Source: Paenilisteria newyorkensis (GTDB lineage: Bacteria > Bacillota > Bacilli > Lactobacillales > Listeriaceae). From it: 64,000 nt of DNA. Made by a program: the position numbers and the translations under genes. Under the pieces are notes generated by a model that did not search any database, was not told the origin of the DNA, and saw nothing but the letters and a program-made list of their open reading frames with translations. The number at the start of each line of letters is the position of its first letter. Within the stretch, counting starts at the first letter, position 1. Positions 18,329-26,390 of the stretch are shown here, piece by piece. Where the stretch lies: NCBI RefSeq assembly GCF_000766145.1, contig NZ_JNFB01000035.1:124001-188000 (forward strand). The letters are read 5' to 3'.

Positions 18329-19633
18329 CTACAAATCAACACGCGCAGGTTCAGTTATATCTTTTTCCTTACGATGCGGAATGATGTTAAAAATAATATT
18401 CAAAACAATCGCCGTGATACTTCCAGCCACAATCCCATTGCTCGTAAACAATTGAATAAAGTCCGGCAACACTTTGAAAAGATCCGGAACAACCGTCACG
18501 CCAAGCCCGACACCGACCGAACAAGCGATAATCAACAAATTCTCCTGTGACGTAAAATTAACCTTGCCAAGCATCTTAATCCCTTGCGCGACAACCATAC
18601 CAAACATCGCAACCATCGCCCCACCAAGCACCGGCGTCGGAATAATCGTCGTAATCGCGCCCACTTTTGGCAACAAGCCTAGCACAATCAAAATCCCCGC
18701 CGTCACGTAGATCACTTTTCGCGTTTTAATGCCCGACAACTGCACTAAACCAACATTTTGTGAATAAGCCGTGTATGGAAACGTATTAAAAATACCGCCT
18801 AACACAATCGCCAAGCCCTCTGCCCGATATCCTTTTGTCAAATCCGATTTTTCCAATTTTCGCTTCGTAATATCAGAAAGCGCAAAATAAACACCCGTCG
18901 ATTCGACCATACTCACGAGCGCGATCAATATCATCGTCAAAATCGCCGCCCAGTTAAACGTCGGCATCCCAAAATAAAACGGCGTAGGCACATGAAACAT
19001 CGGCGCATCCACAACAGGTTGCATCGAAATACCGCGATAAATAGCCGCGAACACCGATCCAGCAACGAGTCCAATCAACACCGCAATCGCCTTACTAAAG
19101 CCACGTCCAAAACGATACACTAAAATAATCACGAAAAGCGTCCCAAATCCAAGTCCCAGGTTATAAAGAGACCCAAAATCCGCCGCACCTTGTCCACCAG
19201 CCAAATTATTAATCGCCACCGGAATCAGCGTCAACCCGATAATTGTGACAACCGATCCCGTCACAACCGGCGGAAAGAATCGCACAACCATCGAGAAAAA
19301 CGGCGCAATCAGGACAACAAAAATCCCTGAAACAATAATCGATCCGTAAATCGCACCTATCCCATACTGCTCACCAATCAAAATAATCGGCGCAATCGCT
19401 TGAACCGCACAGCCCAAAACAACCGGCAATCCAATGCCAAAAAAGCGATTCATCGTTAACTGCAAAAGCGTCGCAATCCCGCACATAAAAATATCAATCG
19501 AAACCAAATAAGTCATCTGCGCACTCGTAAAGCCAAGCGCACCACCAATCAAAAGCGGCACAATAACCGCTCCCGCATACATCGCTAATACATGTTGAAA
19601 ACCAAGTGCCGCAATTCTCCCTTTTCCTAACAT
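18329..19633 (-). CDS. pbuX: Xanthine permease
   Basis: The 434-residue membrane protein is a nucleobase:cation symporter-2 family member with about 14 hydrophobic segments. The family features QNVGLVQLSGIKTRKVIYV near residue 290 and SMVESTGVYFALSD near 240 are clear. It is the second gene of an xpt-pbuX operon, starting 4 bases after xpt ends, and both are under the guanine-type riboswitch upstream. Together they import xanthine and convert it to XMP, which supports xanthine over uracil or uric acid as substrate. The last residues are basic and cytoplasmic. Confidence 0.93.
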   Translation of the reverse strand: MLGKGRIAALGFQHVLAMYAGAVIVPLLIGGALGFTSAQMTYLVSIDIFMCGIATLLQLTMNRFFGIGLPVVLGCAVQAIAPIILIGEQYGIGAIYGSIIVSGIFVVLIAPFFSMVVRFFPPVVTGSVVTIIGLTLIPVAINNLAGGQGAADFGSLYNLGLGFGTLFVIILVYRFGRGFSKAIAVLIGLVAGSVFAAIYRGISMQPVVDAPMFHVPTPFYFGMPTFNWAAILTMILIALVSMVESTGVYFALSDITKRKLEKSDLTKGYRAEGLAIVLGGIFNTFPYTAYSQNVGLVQLSGIKTRKVIYVTAGILIVLGLLPKVGAITTIIPTPVLGGAMVAMFGMVVAQGIKMLGKVNFTSQENLLIIACSVGVGLGVTVVPDLFKVLPDFIQLFTSNGIVAGSITAIVLNIIFNIIPHRKEKDITEPARVDL

Positions 19634-19637
19634 CGCG

Positions 19638-20273
<636 letters not shown>

Positions 20274-20298
20274 TCATACTAATAATGAGAAGTAGACG

Positions 20299-20325
20299 TA
20301 AAAAGGCAGCAACAGTCGCCACCTT
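20299..20325 (-). terminator. Riboswitch-controlled terminator of xpt
   Basis: On the minus strand AAGGTGGC pairs with GCTGCCTTTTT around GACTGTT. It sits 20 bases after the aptamer, and its left arm is close enough to compete with the aptamer stem P1 through the intervening TAACG region. Confidence 0.75.
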
Positions 20326-20344
20326 CCTTATAAAACGTTACTCT

Positions 20345-20415
20345 CACTCATAGTCCAGTCATTTACGGTAACTGGGTAGAAACTTGCTGTCCATATCACA
20401 GCCTTTATATAAGTG
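20345..20415 (-). ncRNA. Purine riboswitch, guanine type, upstream of xpt
   Basis: On the minus strand CACTTAT pairs with ATGAGTG to form P1. The core contains ATATGG, the loop phrases GTTTCTACC and ACCGTAAAT, and GGACTATG at the 3' side. The C in GGACTATG is the base that pairs with guanine, hypoxanthine or xanthine; adenine sensors have T there. The element lies between a strong promoter and a terminator and should shut off xpt-pbuX when guanine is high. Confidence 0.95.
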
Positions 20416-20473
20416 ATCTTTCGTGGTACAAAGCAGGAGCTCTGAAACCGCCATATAATCTAGTTATTCCATT

Positions 20474-20530
20474 ATTATAGCCTTCAACAAATCCTGGGTC
20501 AACCTTATTTTTAGATGAAAACGCTTTTCA
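20474..20530 (-). promoter_or_regulatory. xpt promoter and adjacent palindrome
   Basis: TTGACC (20497-20502) and TATAAT (20474-20479) are spaced by 17 bases on the minus strand. Fourteen bases upstream of the -35 box is the perfect palindrome TGAAAACGCTTTTCA (20516-20530), which overlaps the stop codon of the upstream carboxypeptidase gene. The palindrome resembles a catabolite-response element and could bind CcpA or a relative; this is inference. Confidence 0.72.
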
Positions 20531-22048
20531 CGCCTCATTTAATTTGTAAATAAAATCGTAGCGGTCATTTAGAAGCTGAATCAAGTAATCCGGATTTAAG
20601 CCTTCACCAGTCGTATCCTTTAAAATTTCCAGCGGTTTTTTCAGCATTCCGTACTGATGCACATGCTCCGTCAACCATTCGCGAATCGACGAATAATCAT
20701 CGCTCGCCAGAATTTCCGACACATTTGGAATCTCCTTAGAAAGCGTGGCAAACAGTTGCGCCGCATACATATAACCGAGCGCGTACGACGGGAAGTATCC
20801 GAAATCGCCGCCAGACCAGTGAATATCCTGCAAAATACCATCCGCATCCGATTCTGGACGAACACCTAAATACGCTTCATATTTATCATTCCACGCATCA
20901 CGCAACTCATCCACACCAATTTCGCCGTTCATAATCGCCTTTTCAAGCTCATAACGAATCATGATATGCAGCGGGTACGTCAACGTGTCCGCCTCAATCC
21001 GAATCAACGAACTCTCCGAAAGATTCACCGCACGATAAAATTCCTCAACTGAAACATCATCAAACGCAGGCGCCGTAATCTCTTGGAAATCCTTATAATT
21101 ACTCTGCCAAAATTCAAAACTCGAACCTAGGATAATCTCATAAAATAGCGACTGCGACTCATGAATCCCCATGGAAGCACCATTCGCAAGCGGCGTCCCA
21201 ACCAGTTTCGGACTGATATTCTGCTCATAAATCGCGTGCCCACCTTCGTGAATAATCCCAAATACCGCCATTTTAAAATTCGCTTCATCGTAACGCGTTG
21301 TAATCCGCACATCCCCAATATTGAGCCCCGTCGCAAATGGATGAACCGTATCATCCAAGCGCCCAGCCTCAAAATCAAAGCCCATTTTCGTCAAAATACG
21401 CTCGCTAAATTCTTTTTGTTTCGCTTTTGACACCCGTTTATGCAGCAACGTCCCATCAGGCTGGTAACTCGCGGCCTCTACTTTTTTGCGCAGCATCAAA
21501 ATCGCTTCTCGAAGCTTCGCGAAAACATCGTCCAATACCGCCACTGTCATCCCCGGTTCATATTGATCAAGCAACGTATCATAAGGATTGTCCTGATATC
21601 CCCAATACTCCACAAATTGACGCTTACTCGCGATGATTTTCTCCAAATAAGGCTTAAATGAATCATAGTCATTGTTCGCACGTGCCGTTGTCCAAACTGT
21701 CTCAGCCTGCGCCACCAATTTCGTATACGCCTCATATTCGTTCGCCGGAATTTTTTTATTCAAATCGTATTCTTTTTTGCACGCTTCCAACGATCGGCGC
21801 GTCACATCAGACAAATCCGCTTTTTCTACCCAAAGACCCGCGATAAAAGCCGCCATTTCCTCCGAAACCTTCATTTTGAAAATTTCACCACTCAGCGTAC
21901 CAATCACTTCCGAGCGTTGCGTCGCGCCTTTTTCCGGTGCACCAGTTCGCAGATCCCAATAAACTAAGCTAAGCGCCTCTTCAAACGCACTGATTTTCTT
22001 CACATAATCCAAAAATTCCTGTTCTAGTTCTTGTAAACTCTCCGACAT
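20528..22048 (-). CDS. ypwA: M32-family metallocarboxypeptidase (Taq-type)
   Basis: The 506-residue zinc carboxypeptidase removes C-terminal amino acids from peptides in the cytoplasm. HEGGHAIYEQ at residues 267-276 holds the zinc ligands, and HESQSLFYE near 294 supplies the third ligand region; both are standard for family M32. The sequence is complete against Bacillus YpwA. A start at ATG 22048 is preceded by a short spacer after rlmL, 18 bases away, so it is probably transcribed with rlmL. Its last codons overlap a palindrome upstream of the xpt promoter. Confidence 0.93.
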   Translation of the reverse strand: MSESLQELEQEFLDYVKKISAFEEALSLVYWDLRTGAPEKGATQRSEVIGTLSGEIFKMKVSEEMAAFIAGLWVEKADLSDVTRRSLEACKKEYDLNKKIPANEYEAYTKLVAQAETVWTTARANNDYDSFKPYLEKIIASKRQFVEYWGYQDNPYDTLLDQYEPGMTVAVLDDVFAKLREAILMLRKKVEAASYQPDGTLLHKRVSKAKQKEFSERILTKMGFDFEAGRLDDTVHPFATGLNIGDVRITTRYDEANFKMAVFGIIHEGGHAIYEQNISPKLVGTPLANGASMGIHESQSLFYEIILGSSFEFWQSNYKDFQEITAPAFDDVSVEEFYRAVNLSESSLIRIEADTLTYPLHIMIRYELEKAIMNGEIGVDELRDAWNDKYEAYLGVRPESDADGILQDIHWSGGDFGYFPSYALGYMYAAQLFATLSKEIPNVSEILASDDYSSIREWLTEHVHQYGMLKKPLEILKDTTGEGLNPDYLIQLLNDRYDFIYKLNEA

Positions 22049-22066
22049 CCTGATTCCCCGCTTTCT

Positions 22067-23206
22067 TTAATCTTTACGTGGCGGTCTTGGTCCCCAATAT
22101 TGGTACAAATCCGTCCGCAAATACCCATTATATAGTTTGCGTTTCTTCGTCGCTCGTTTTGCATACACTTCCTCAAACATTTCATAACTCGTCAACACAT
22201 ACACCGACCACGTTGGCATATTGCGATACACCGCGCGCATTTCACGATACAGTTCACGAACCGATTCCTCATCTTCCAAACGTTCCCCATACGGCGGATT
22301 CGCAACGATAACACCGTACTCTTTTTCCGTCGTAAAATCAGCCACTTGCATCTGCTTGAACTCAATCACATCTTCCAGTCCGGCCTCAAACGCATTCTGC
22401 TCCGAAATCTCAATCATTCGGTGGTCAATATCCGTCCCAGTAATATCTAATGGTTGCTCATGATTCGCCGCAGCTTCTGCCTCTGCACGCGCCTCTTTCC
22501 AAATATCTGCAGACATCCAATCCCACGATTCACACACAAAATCCCGACGCAAACCAGGCGCGATATTCCGTCCAATCCAAGCCGCCTCAATCGGAATCGT
22601 CCCAGAACCACAAACCGGGTCATAAAACGGACGATCCGGATGCCAACTCGTAAGCAAAACAAGCGCCGCAGCCATCGTTTCCTTCAATGGAGCACCACCT
22701 TGCCCAACACGATAACCACGTTTATGTAAACCAGCACCACTCGTATCAAGCGTAATTGTCACTTCATCCTTTAAAATCGAAACCTCCAACTTAAAAAGAG
22801 CACCCGACTCCATCAAACGTCCCTGCCTGCGGTACTTCTCGCTCAAACGGCTCACAATCGCTTTTTTCGTAATCGCTTGGCAATTCGGCACACTAAACAA
22901 TGTCGATTTCACCGATTTCCCAGCAACCGGAAAATTAGCATCCAAAGGCAACAAATCTTCCCATGGTAGCGCCTTCGTTTGCTCAAATAAATCATCAAAA
23001 GTCGTCGCAGTAAAACGCCCCACAACAATTTTCACACGATCCGCCACACGAAGCCATAAGTTCGCCTTCGCAATCGCCATTTCGTCCCCTTTAAAATACA
23101 CTTTGCCATTATCAACTTCACACTCATAGCCGAGTCGACGCACCTCTTTTGCCACAATCGCCTCGAGCCCAGCCGCAGCTGTTGCTACTAATTCAAATTC
23201 CCTCAT
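22067..23206 (-). CDS. ypsC: 23S rRNA guanine-N2 methyltransferase (RlmL/YpsC-like)
   Basis: The 379-residue protein has an N-terminal THUMP RNA-binding domain (residues about 40-160) and a C-terminal Rossmann methyltransferase. DPVCGSGTIPIEAA near 195 binds S-adenosylmethionine, and VANPPYGERLED near 300 is the N2-guanine catalytic NPPY motif. I start at 23206 (MREFELVATAAAGLEAI), with TGAGG nine bases upstream. Upstream ATG codons at 23215 and earlier are in frame but badly spaced. Its place downstream of rnpB and gpsB is conserved in Bacillus and Listeria. The target base G2445 is inferred from E. coli RlmL. Confidence 0.9.
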   Translation of the reverse strand: MREFELVATAAAGLEAIVAKEVRRLGYECEVDNGKVYFKGDEMAIAKANLWLRVADRVKIVVGRFTATTFDDLFEQTKALPWEDLLPLDANFPVAGKSVKSTLFSVPNCQAITKKAIVSRLSEKYRRQGRLMESGALFKLEVSILKDEVTITLDTSGAGLHKRGYRVGQGGAPLKETMAAALVLLTSWHPDRPFYDPVCGSGTIPIEAAWIGRNIAPGLRRDFVCESWDWMSADIWKEARAEAEAAANHEQPLDITGTDIDHRMIEISEQNAFEAGLEDVIEFKQMQVADFTTEKEYGVIVANPPYGERLEDEESVRELYREMRAVYRNMPTWSVYVLTSYEMFEEVYAKRATKKRKLYNGYLRTDLYQYWGPRPPRKD

Positions 23207-23364
23207 AATCGCCATCCTCACCTCATTAATATCTAAAAAAAGAGCCATTCCAAAAGGCACACGCTCCTAGTCACACACATGGTGCACTAAGTTATGGCAT
23301 CTCTTAGCATAAGAAATCCGCCATACGTCCGACTTTGAAACAGCCCTCACTTTTTTAATTCATC

Positions 23365-23768
23365 CTGAAAATAGCGTTTTGTAAGCCATGTTCTGTACTT
23401 CTGTGATTACAGGATCACACAAAAGCGGTAATTATCTATCTGCACATAGCGGTGAAGCTATGTACCTCGTCCCTCGTTGTTATTCCTCGGGAAAAGTGCC
23501 CCTACCAATATTTGGGTTTCTCGCTCGTGGGGTTTACCTCGTTCCACTTCCACCATTTCTGATGAAACTTCGTCACTGTGGCACTTTCAAGGTTCGAACA
23601 CCTTATCCGAAGACTTAGGTGCGTCACCTGCCGTCAAACCGGTAATCCGGAGTGCCCTGGCTTATTGTTTCACCAGGCACGATCACTACGGGCAATTTCA
23701 GCACCGTGCGAGCATGGACTTTCCTCTGTTTTCATAGGGAAAACAGCAATTACCCAAACGCTACCTCA
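23365..23768 (-). ncRNA. rnpB: RNase P RNA, Bacillus type (type B)
   Basis: This is the catalytic RNA that matures tRNA 5' ends. On the minus strand the 5' part has GTTTGGGTAATTGCTG, then AGAGGAAAGTCCATGCTCGC, ACGGTGCTGA and GCCCGTAGTG. The middle has CTTGAAAGTGCCACAGTGAC and GAGCGAGAAACCCAAAT, and the 3' part has AACATGGCTTACA. The ends pair as P1: TAGCGTTT with AAACGCTA. These are the universally conserved parts of bacterial RNase P in type-B order. It lies between gpsB and ypsC, as in Bacillus. A TAGAAT box lies just upstream, within the gpsB 3' end. The ends are approximate. Confidence 0.97.
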
Positions 23769-23783
23769 ATCATTCTATCACGT

Positions 23784-24116
23784 TTATTGGTTGTCGTCTA
23801 GCTTATTTCCAAAAACATGTTTTTCGAGATTGCTCAGTCGTTTTAGAATATCGAAATTCGTCGTTCCAGCAGGCTGCGTTGTTTGTTGAAAACTCGGTGC
23901 CACAACTGCTTTCGGAGCATCCTCTAATTCAGAACGAAGACGCAAGTTCTCTTGTTGTAGAGCCTCAATTTCTTGTGAAAAAGTACTGTAATCATTAATA
24001 ACTTTATCTAGAAATTCATCTACATCTTCCGGATTATAACCACGAAGACCTGTTTTAAATTCTTTTTCTAAAATCTCTTTACCAGTCAAATTATATTCAA
24101 ATTGTTCAGAAGCCAT
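23784..24116 (-). CDS. gpsB: Cell-cycle and penicillin-binding-protein adaptor GpsB
   Basis: The 110-residue protein is a DivIVA-like scaffold that brings the class A penicillin-binding protein to the septum and side wall. The N-terminal domain has the membrane-binding and coiled-coil part (KEFKTGLRGYNPEDVDEFLD at about 19-38, then QEIEALQQENLRLRSEL). A short disordered linker and the C-terminal helical hexamerisation part DILKRLSNLEKHVFG follow. GAGGTGAAG precedes the ATG. In Listeria GpsB is known to work with PBP A1, the product of ponA found here at 26.4 kb. The gene is followed closely by rnpB and preceded by the 24.2 kb inverted-repeat element. Confidence 0.95.
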   Translation of the reverse strand: MASEQFEYNLTGKEILEKEFKTGLRGYNPEDVDEFLDKVINDYSTFSQEIEALQQENLRLRSELEDAPKAVVAPSFQQTTQPAGTTNFDILKRLSNLEKHVFGNKLDDNQ

Positions 24117-24160
24117 TTAACTTCACCTCTATATCTAGTTTCTGTATGCTAACGTCGCTT

Positions 24161-24281
24161 CAGCGTGTCGGAAAATACTCATCTTCGTCGTTAAAAGTTC
24201 CGTTCCAATGCTCACATACACTAGTATGCTCCACGTTGGTACTCGCTTTTGCCTAGAATCTAAGCATTTTCCGACACGCTG
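24161..24281. repeat. 121-bp element with perfect 16-bp terminal inverted repeats (copy 1)
   Basis: CAGCGTGTCGGAAAAT at 24161-24176 is exactly complementary to ATTTTCCGACACGCTG at 24266-24281. The interior has a smaller palindrome (CATACACTAGTATG) flanked by CCAA and TTGG. It carries no gene. The structure resembles a miniature inverted-repeat element, or a very long transcription-stopping hairpin between converging transcripts. Confidence 0.85.
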
Positions 24282-24399
24282 AATCCTGGAAAACACTCAT
24301 CTTCGTCGTTAAAAGTTCCGTTCCAATGCTCACATACACTAGTATGCTCCACGTTGGTACTCGCTTTTGCCTAAAATCTAAGCATTTGCCGACAAGCTG
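24282..24399. repeat. Second, adjoining copy of the inverted-repeat element (copy 2)
   Basis: The segment repeats copy 1 with an offset of 118 bases. The interior (from ATCTTCGTCG to CGCTTTTGCCTA) is nearly unchanged. The left terminal repeat has lost its outer part (GGAAAACAC remains) and the right one has two changes (ATTTGCCGACAAGCTG). The two copies share the junction sequence. The rest of the gap up to ypsA is AT-rich with nothing recognised. Confidence 0.82.
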
Positions 24400-24531
24400 A
24401 GGGTTGGAGCTACGAATCAAATATCGCAAAAAATATTTATCACCTAGCGTTACTTTACGTTACATATCTCCATTTTTTCAAAGTTCGGCGCATTTGTCAA
24501 TTTATAATCCTTCATTTCCTAAAAAAGACAC

Positions 24532-25080
24532 TTAAAAGTCAGCGTTGAGCGATTCTACTACTTCTTGTAACTCATAAAAATCAATCAACAAAATCGGATA
24601 GTCACCGTTCTCCGCGTATACCTTTGCTTTTTCATAGAAGAATTTAGGCGCCCCCTCACGCTCCGTATCATAGACAAGCAACGTCCCATCCGTGTGATCC
24701 AGCACGAACTGGTCCTTCAATTGAAACTGGCGCGGATTCTCATACTCCCGCTTCGTCACAGCCGCCACATAGTCCGCCGTGCCAACAATCTCATTATACC
24801 ACAACTGATTGCCCTCATTCCAATTACTTTCCTGATTCAAAAACGGCGTCAAAACCGCTAATTTCAACGCATATTCTTCTTTTTTAAGCTCGGCTACCAC
24901 TTCACCAGCCCACAGTTCCACACCCATTTGCCCCGAAATAATCACCCATTCCAAGCCATCATCCATCAGCCCAATCAGCCGCCGCTTCATCGCCTCCTTG
25001 ATAAATCCCGCTTCTGGCGCATCCCGCTTAAAAATGCCTAATTCAAAATTCTTATAGCCCGACACAAAAATCGATTTCAT
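24532..25080 (-). CDS. ypsA: YpsA-like SLOG-superfamily protein (DUF1273)
   Basis: The 182-residue protein matches DUF1273, a Rossmann-like nucleotide-binding group. Visible family features are SGYKNFELGIF at the start, the glycine loop IISGQMGVELWAGEV near residue 48 and a central NEGNQLWYNEIV. B. subtilis YpsA influences cell division and oxidative-stress tolerance, and the molecular role is not settled. Its ATG overlaps the yppE stop (ATGA type), so the two are coupled. It lies upstream of gpsB on the same strand, separated by the repeat element, which may limit read-through. Confidence 0.88.
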   Translation of the reverse strand: MKSIFVSGYKNFELGIFKRDAPEAGFIKEAMKRRLIGLMDDGLEWVIISGQMGVELWAGEVVAELKKEEYALKLAVLTPFLNQESNWNEGNQLWYNEIVGTADYVAAVTKREYENPRQFQLKDQFVLDHTDGTLLVYDTEREGAPKFFYEKAKVYAENGDYPILLIDFYELQEVVESLNADF

Positions 25081-25427
25081 GGTGCCTTCTCCAATACGCG
25101 TTTCAACGTATATTCCACCGACTGATAATGATCGTTAAAATGCTTATAAAACGATTTCCCGTTAAACGCACTGACCGCAATCATCTGAATATTGTCCGCC
25201 ACTTGTTGCAACTGGGCCTCTCCAAGGTATGTCGGACGCGCCGTATTCACCCACGGAATCACGAGCGCTAGCCAAACATCACACGTTTCCTTGACCCCAT
25301 CCACAAACGGCTTCATATCCTTATAAAAATCAAATACCTGCTGTTCAGTTCGATTCGAAAGATAAAGTTCCCAAATAGCCTCATTATGACGCAACATTTC
25401 TATCGTTAAATCCTTCATTTCACTCAT
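25077..25427 (-). CDS. yppE: YppE-like protein (DUF1798)
   Basis: The 116-residue protein is probably all-helical and matches the small YppE family of Bacillus and Listeria, whose function is unknown. I start at 25427 (MSEMKDLTIEMLRHNE), with AAGGA 12 bases upstream; the ATG three codons later is also possible. The longer open frame upstream to 25628 has unconserved, cysteine-rich sequence and was not used. It overlaps ypsA by 4 bases. It is divergent from recU, and the 321-base gap holds both promoters. Confidence 0.8.
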   Translation of the reverse strand: MSEMKDLTIEMLRHNEAIWELYLSNRTEQQVFDFYKDMKPFVDGVKETCDVWLALVIPWVNTARPTYLGEAQLQQVADNIQMIAVSAFNGKSFYKHFNDHYQSVEYTLKRVLEKAP

Positions 25428-25748
25428 AAAAAACCAATTCCTTCTATATAAAAGTATGAGAACAGCATACCATATTTGATGGCAAACGCCTACTTTTCTA
25501 ATGAGTAACGTATTAAAATTCACAGTGAAATCCCTGAAACTAAAAAAATATTGATTTTTTTCTGAGCCACACAACCCGATGCGAAGGTACGTTCTGTCTT
25601 GGTTTTCAGCGATTTTCCAAATACGCACAACAACCGCATAGGCAGATTTCCCCTATCATTTTCGTTTATATTTGTTATAATAGGTGTTAGTCCAAATTAA
25701 GAATGGCGAGTTCTGCCGTTCGATCGATTTAAAAGAGGTGAATCATAG
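25428..25748. promoter_or_regulatory. Divergent yppE/recU promoter region
   Basis: For recU, TATAAT at 25676-25681 has an upstream TG (TGTTATAAT), an extended -10 box with a weak -35. For yppE, TGGTATGCT near 25470 on the minus strand could be an extended -10. A perfect AT hairpin (AAAAAAAT ... ATTTTTTT) lies near 25545. No gene was found. Confidence 0.55.
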
Positions 25749-26351
25749 ATGGCCATACGATATCCAAATGGAAAAAAGTATCAGCCCAATACACCTACCG
25801 CCTCCAACGCACAAAAAAAGACGGTCTCTTACGGAAAACGCGGCATGTCACTCGAGCAAGATCTCAATGACACAAACGCCTACTATTTAACCCATGGGCT
25901 CGCCGTCATCCACAAGAAACCAACCCCTGTGCAAATCGTCGGTGTTGATTACCCAAAAAGAAGTAGCGCAAAAATAAAGGAAGCCTACTTCAAAACACCA
26001 TCAACCACGGACTACAACGGTGTTTATCAAGGAAAGTATATTGACTTTGAAGCAAAGGAGACCAAAAATACAAGCTCATTTCCTCTTAGTAACTTTCATC
26101 AACATCAGTTAACACATATGGAAGGCGTCCAGAAGCAAGACGGTATCGTTTTTGTTATCATCGCTTTTCAAACACTTGGTGAGGTCTATCTCATCCCCTT
26201 TGAACATTTCCAGCCATTTTGGCAACGAATGCTTGACGGTGGGAGAAAATCAGTGACCCTTCAAGAATTAAAAGACGTAGCGGACCAGATTCCTTATGGT
26301 CTAAATCCGAGGCTAGACTATTTAAGCATCATTAGAAAGCATTATTTCTAA
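25749..26351 (+). CDS. recU: Holliday junction resolvase RecU
   Basis: The 200-residue nuclease cuts four-way junctions during recombination and chromosome segregation. The family start [12 protein letters not shown], the active-site region [14 protein letters not shown] near 32, the metal-binding Asp in [18 protein letters not shown] and the FEAKETKN motif near 100 are present. AAGAGGTGA lies correctly before the ATG. It is followed 39 bases later by ponA, the recU-ponA operon of Firmicutes that couples cell-wall and chromosome functions. An extended -10 promoter lies upstream. Confidence 0.95.
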   Translation: MAIRYPNGKKYQPNTPTASNAQKKTVSYGKRGMSLEQDLNDTNAYYLTHGLAVIHKKPTPVQIVGVDYPKRSSAKIKEAYFKTPSTTDYNGVYQGKYIDFEAKETKNTSSFPLSNFHQHQLTHMEGVQKQDGIVFVIIAFQTLGEVYLIPFEHFQPFWQRMLDGGRKSVTLQELKDVADQIPYGLNPRLDYLSIIRKHYF

Positions 26352-26390
26352 ATCAGTCAACCCCTCAACATTAAAGGAGAGAAATTTTCT

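Noticed and set aside
23388-23889. Three plus-strand open frames of 76-103 codons
   Set aside because: They lie across the RNase P RNA, whose conserved cores explain the sequence.
25428-25628. 67-codon N-terminal extension of yppE
   Set aside because: The extension is rich in Cys, Phe and Tyr, unlike the family, and covers the promoter region.
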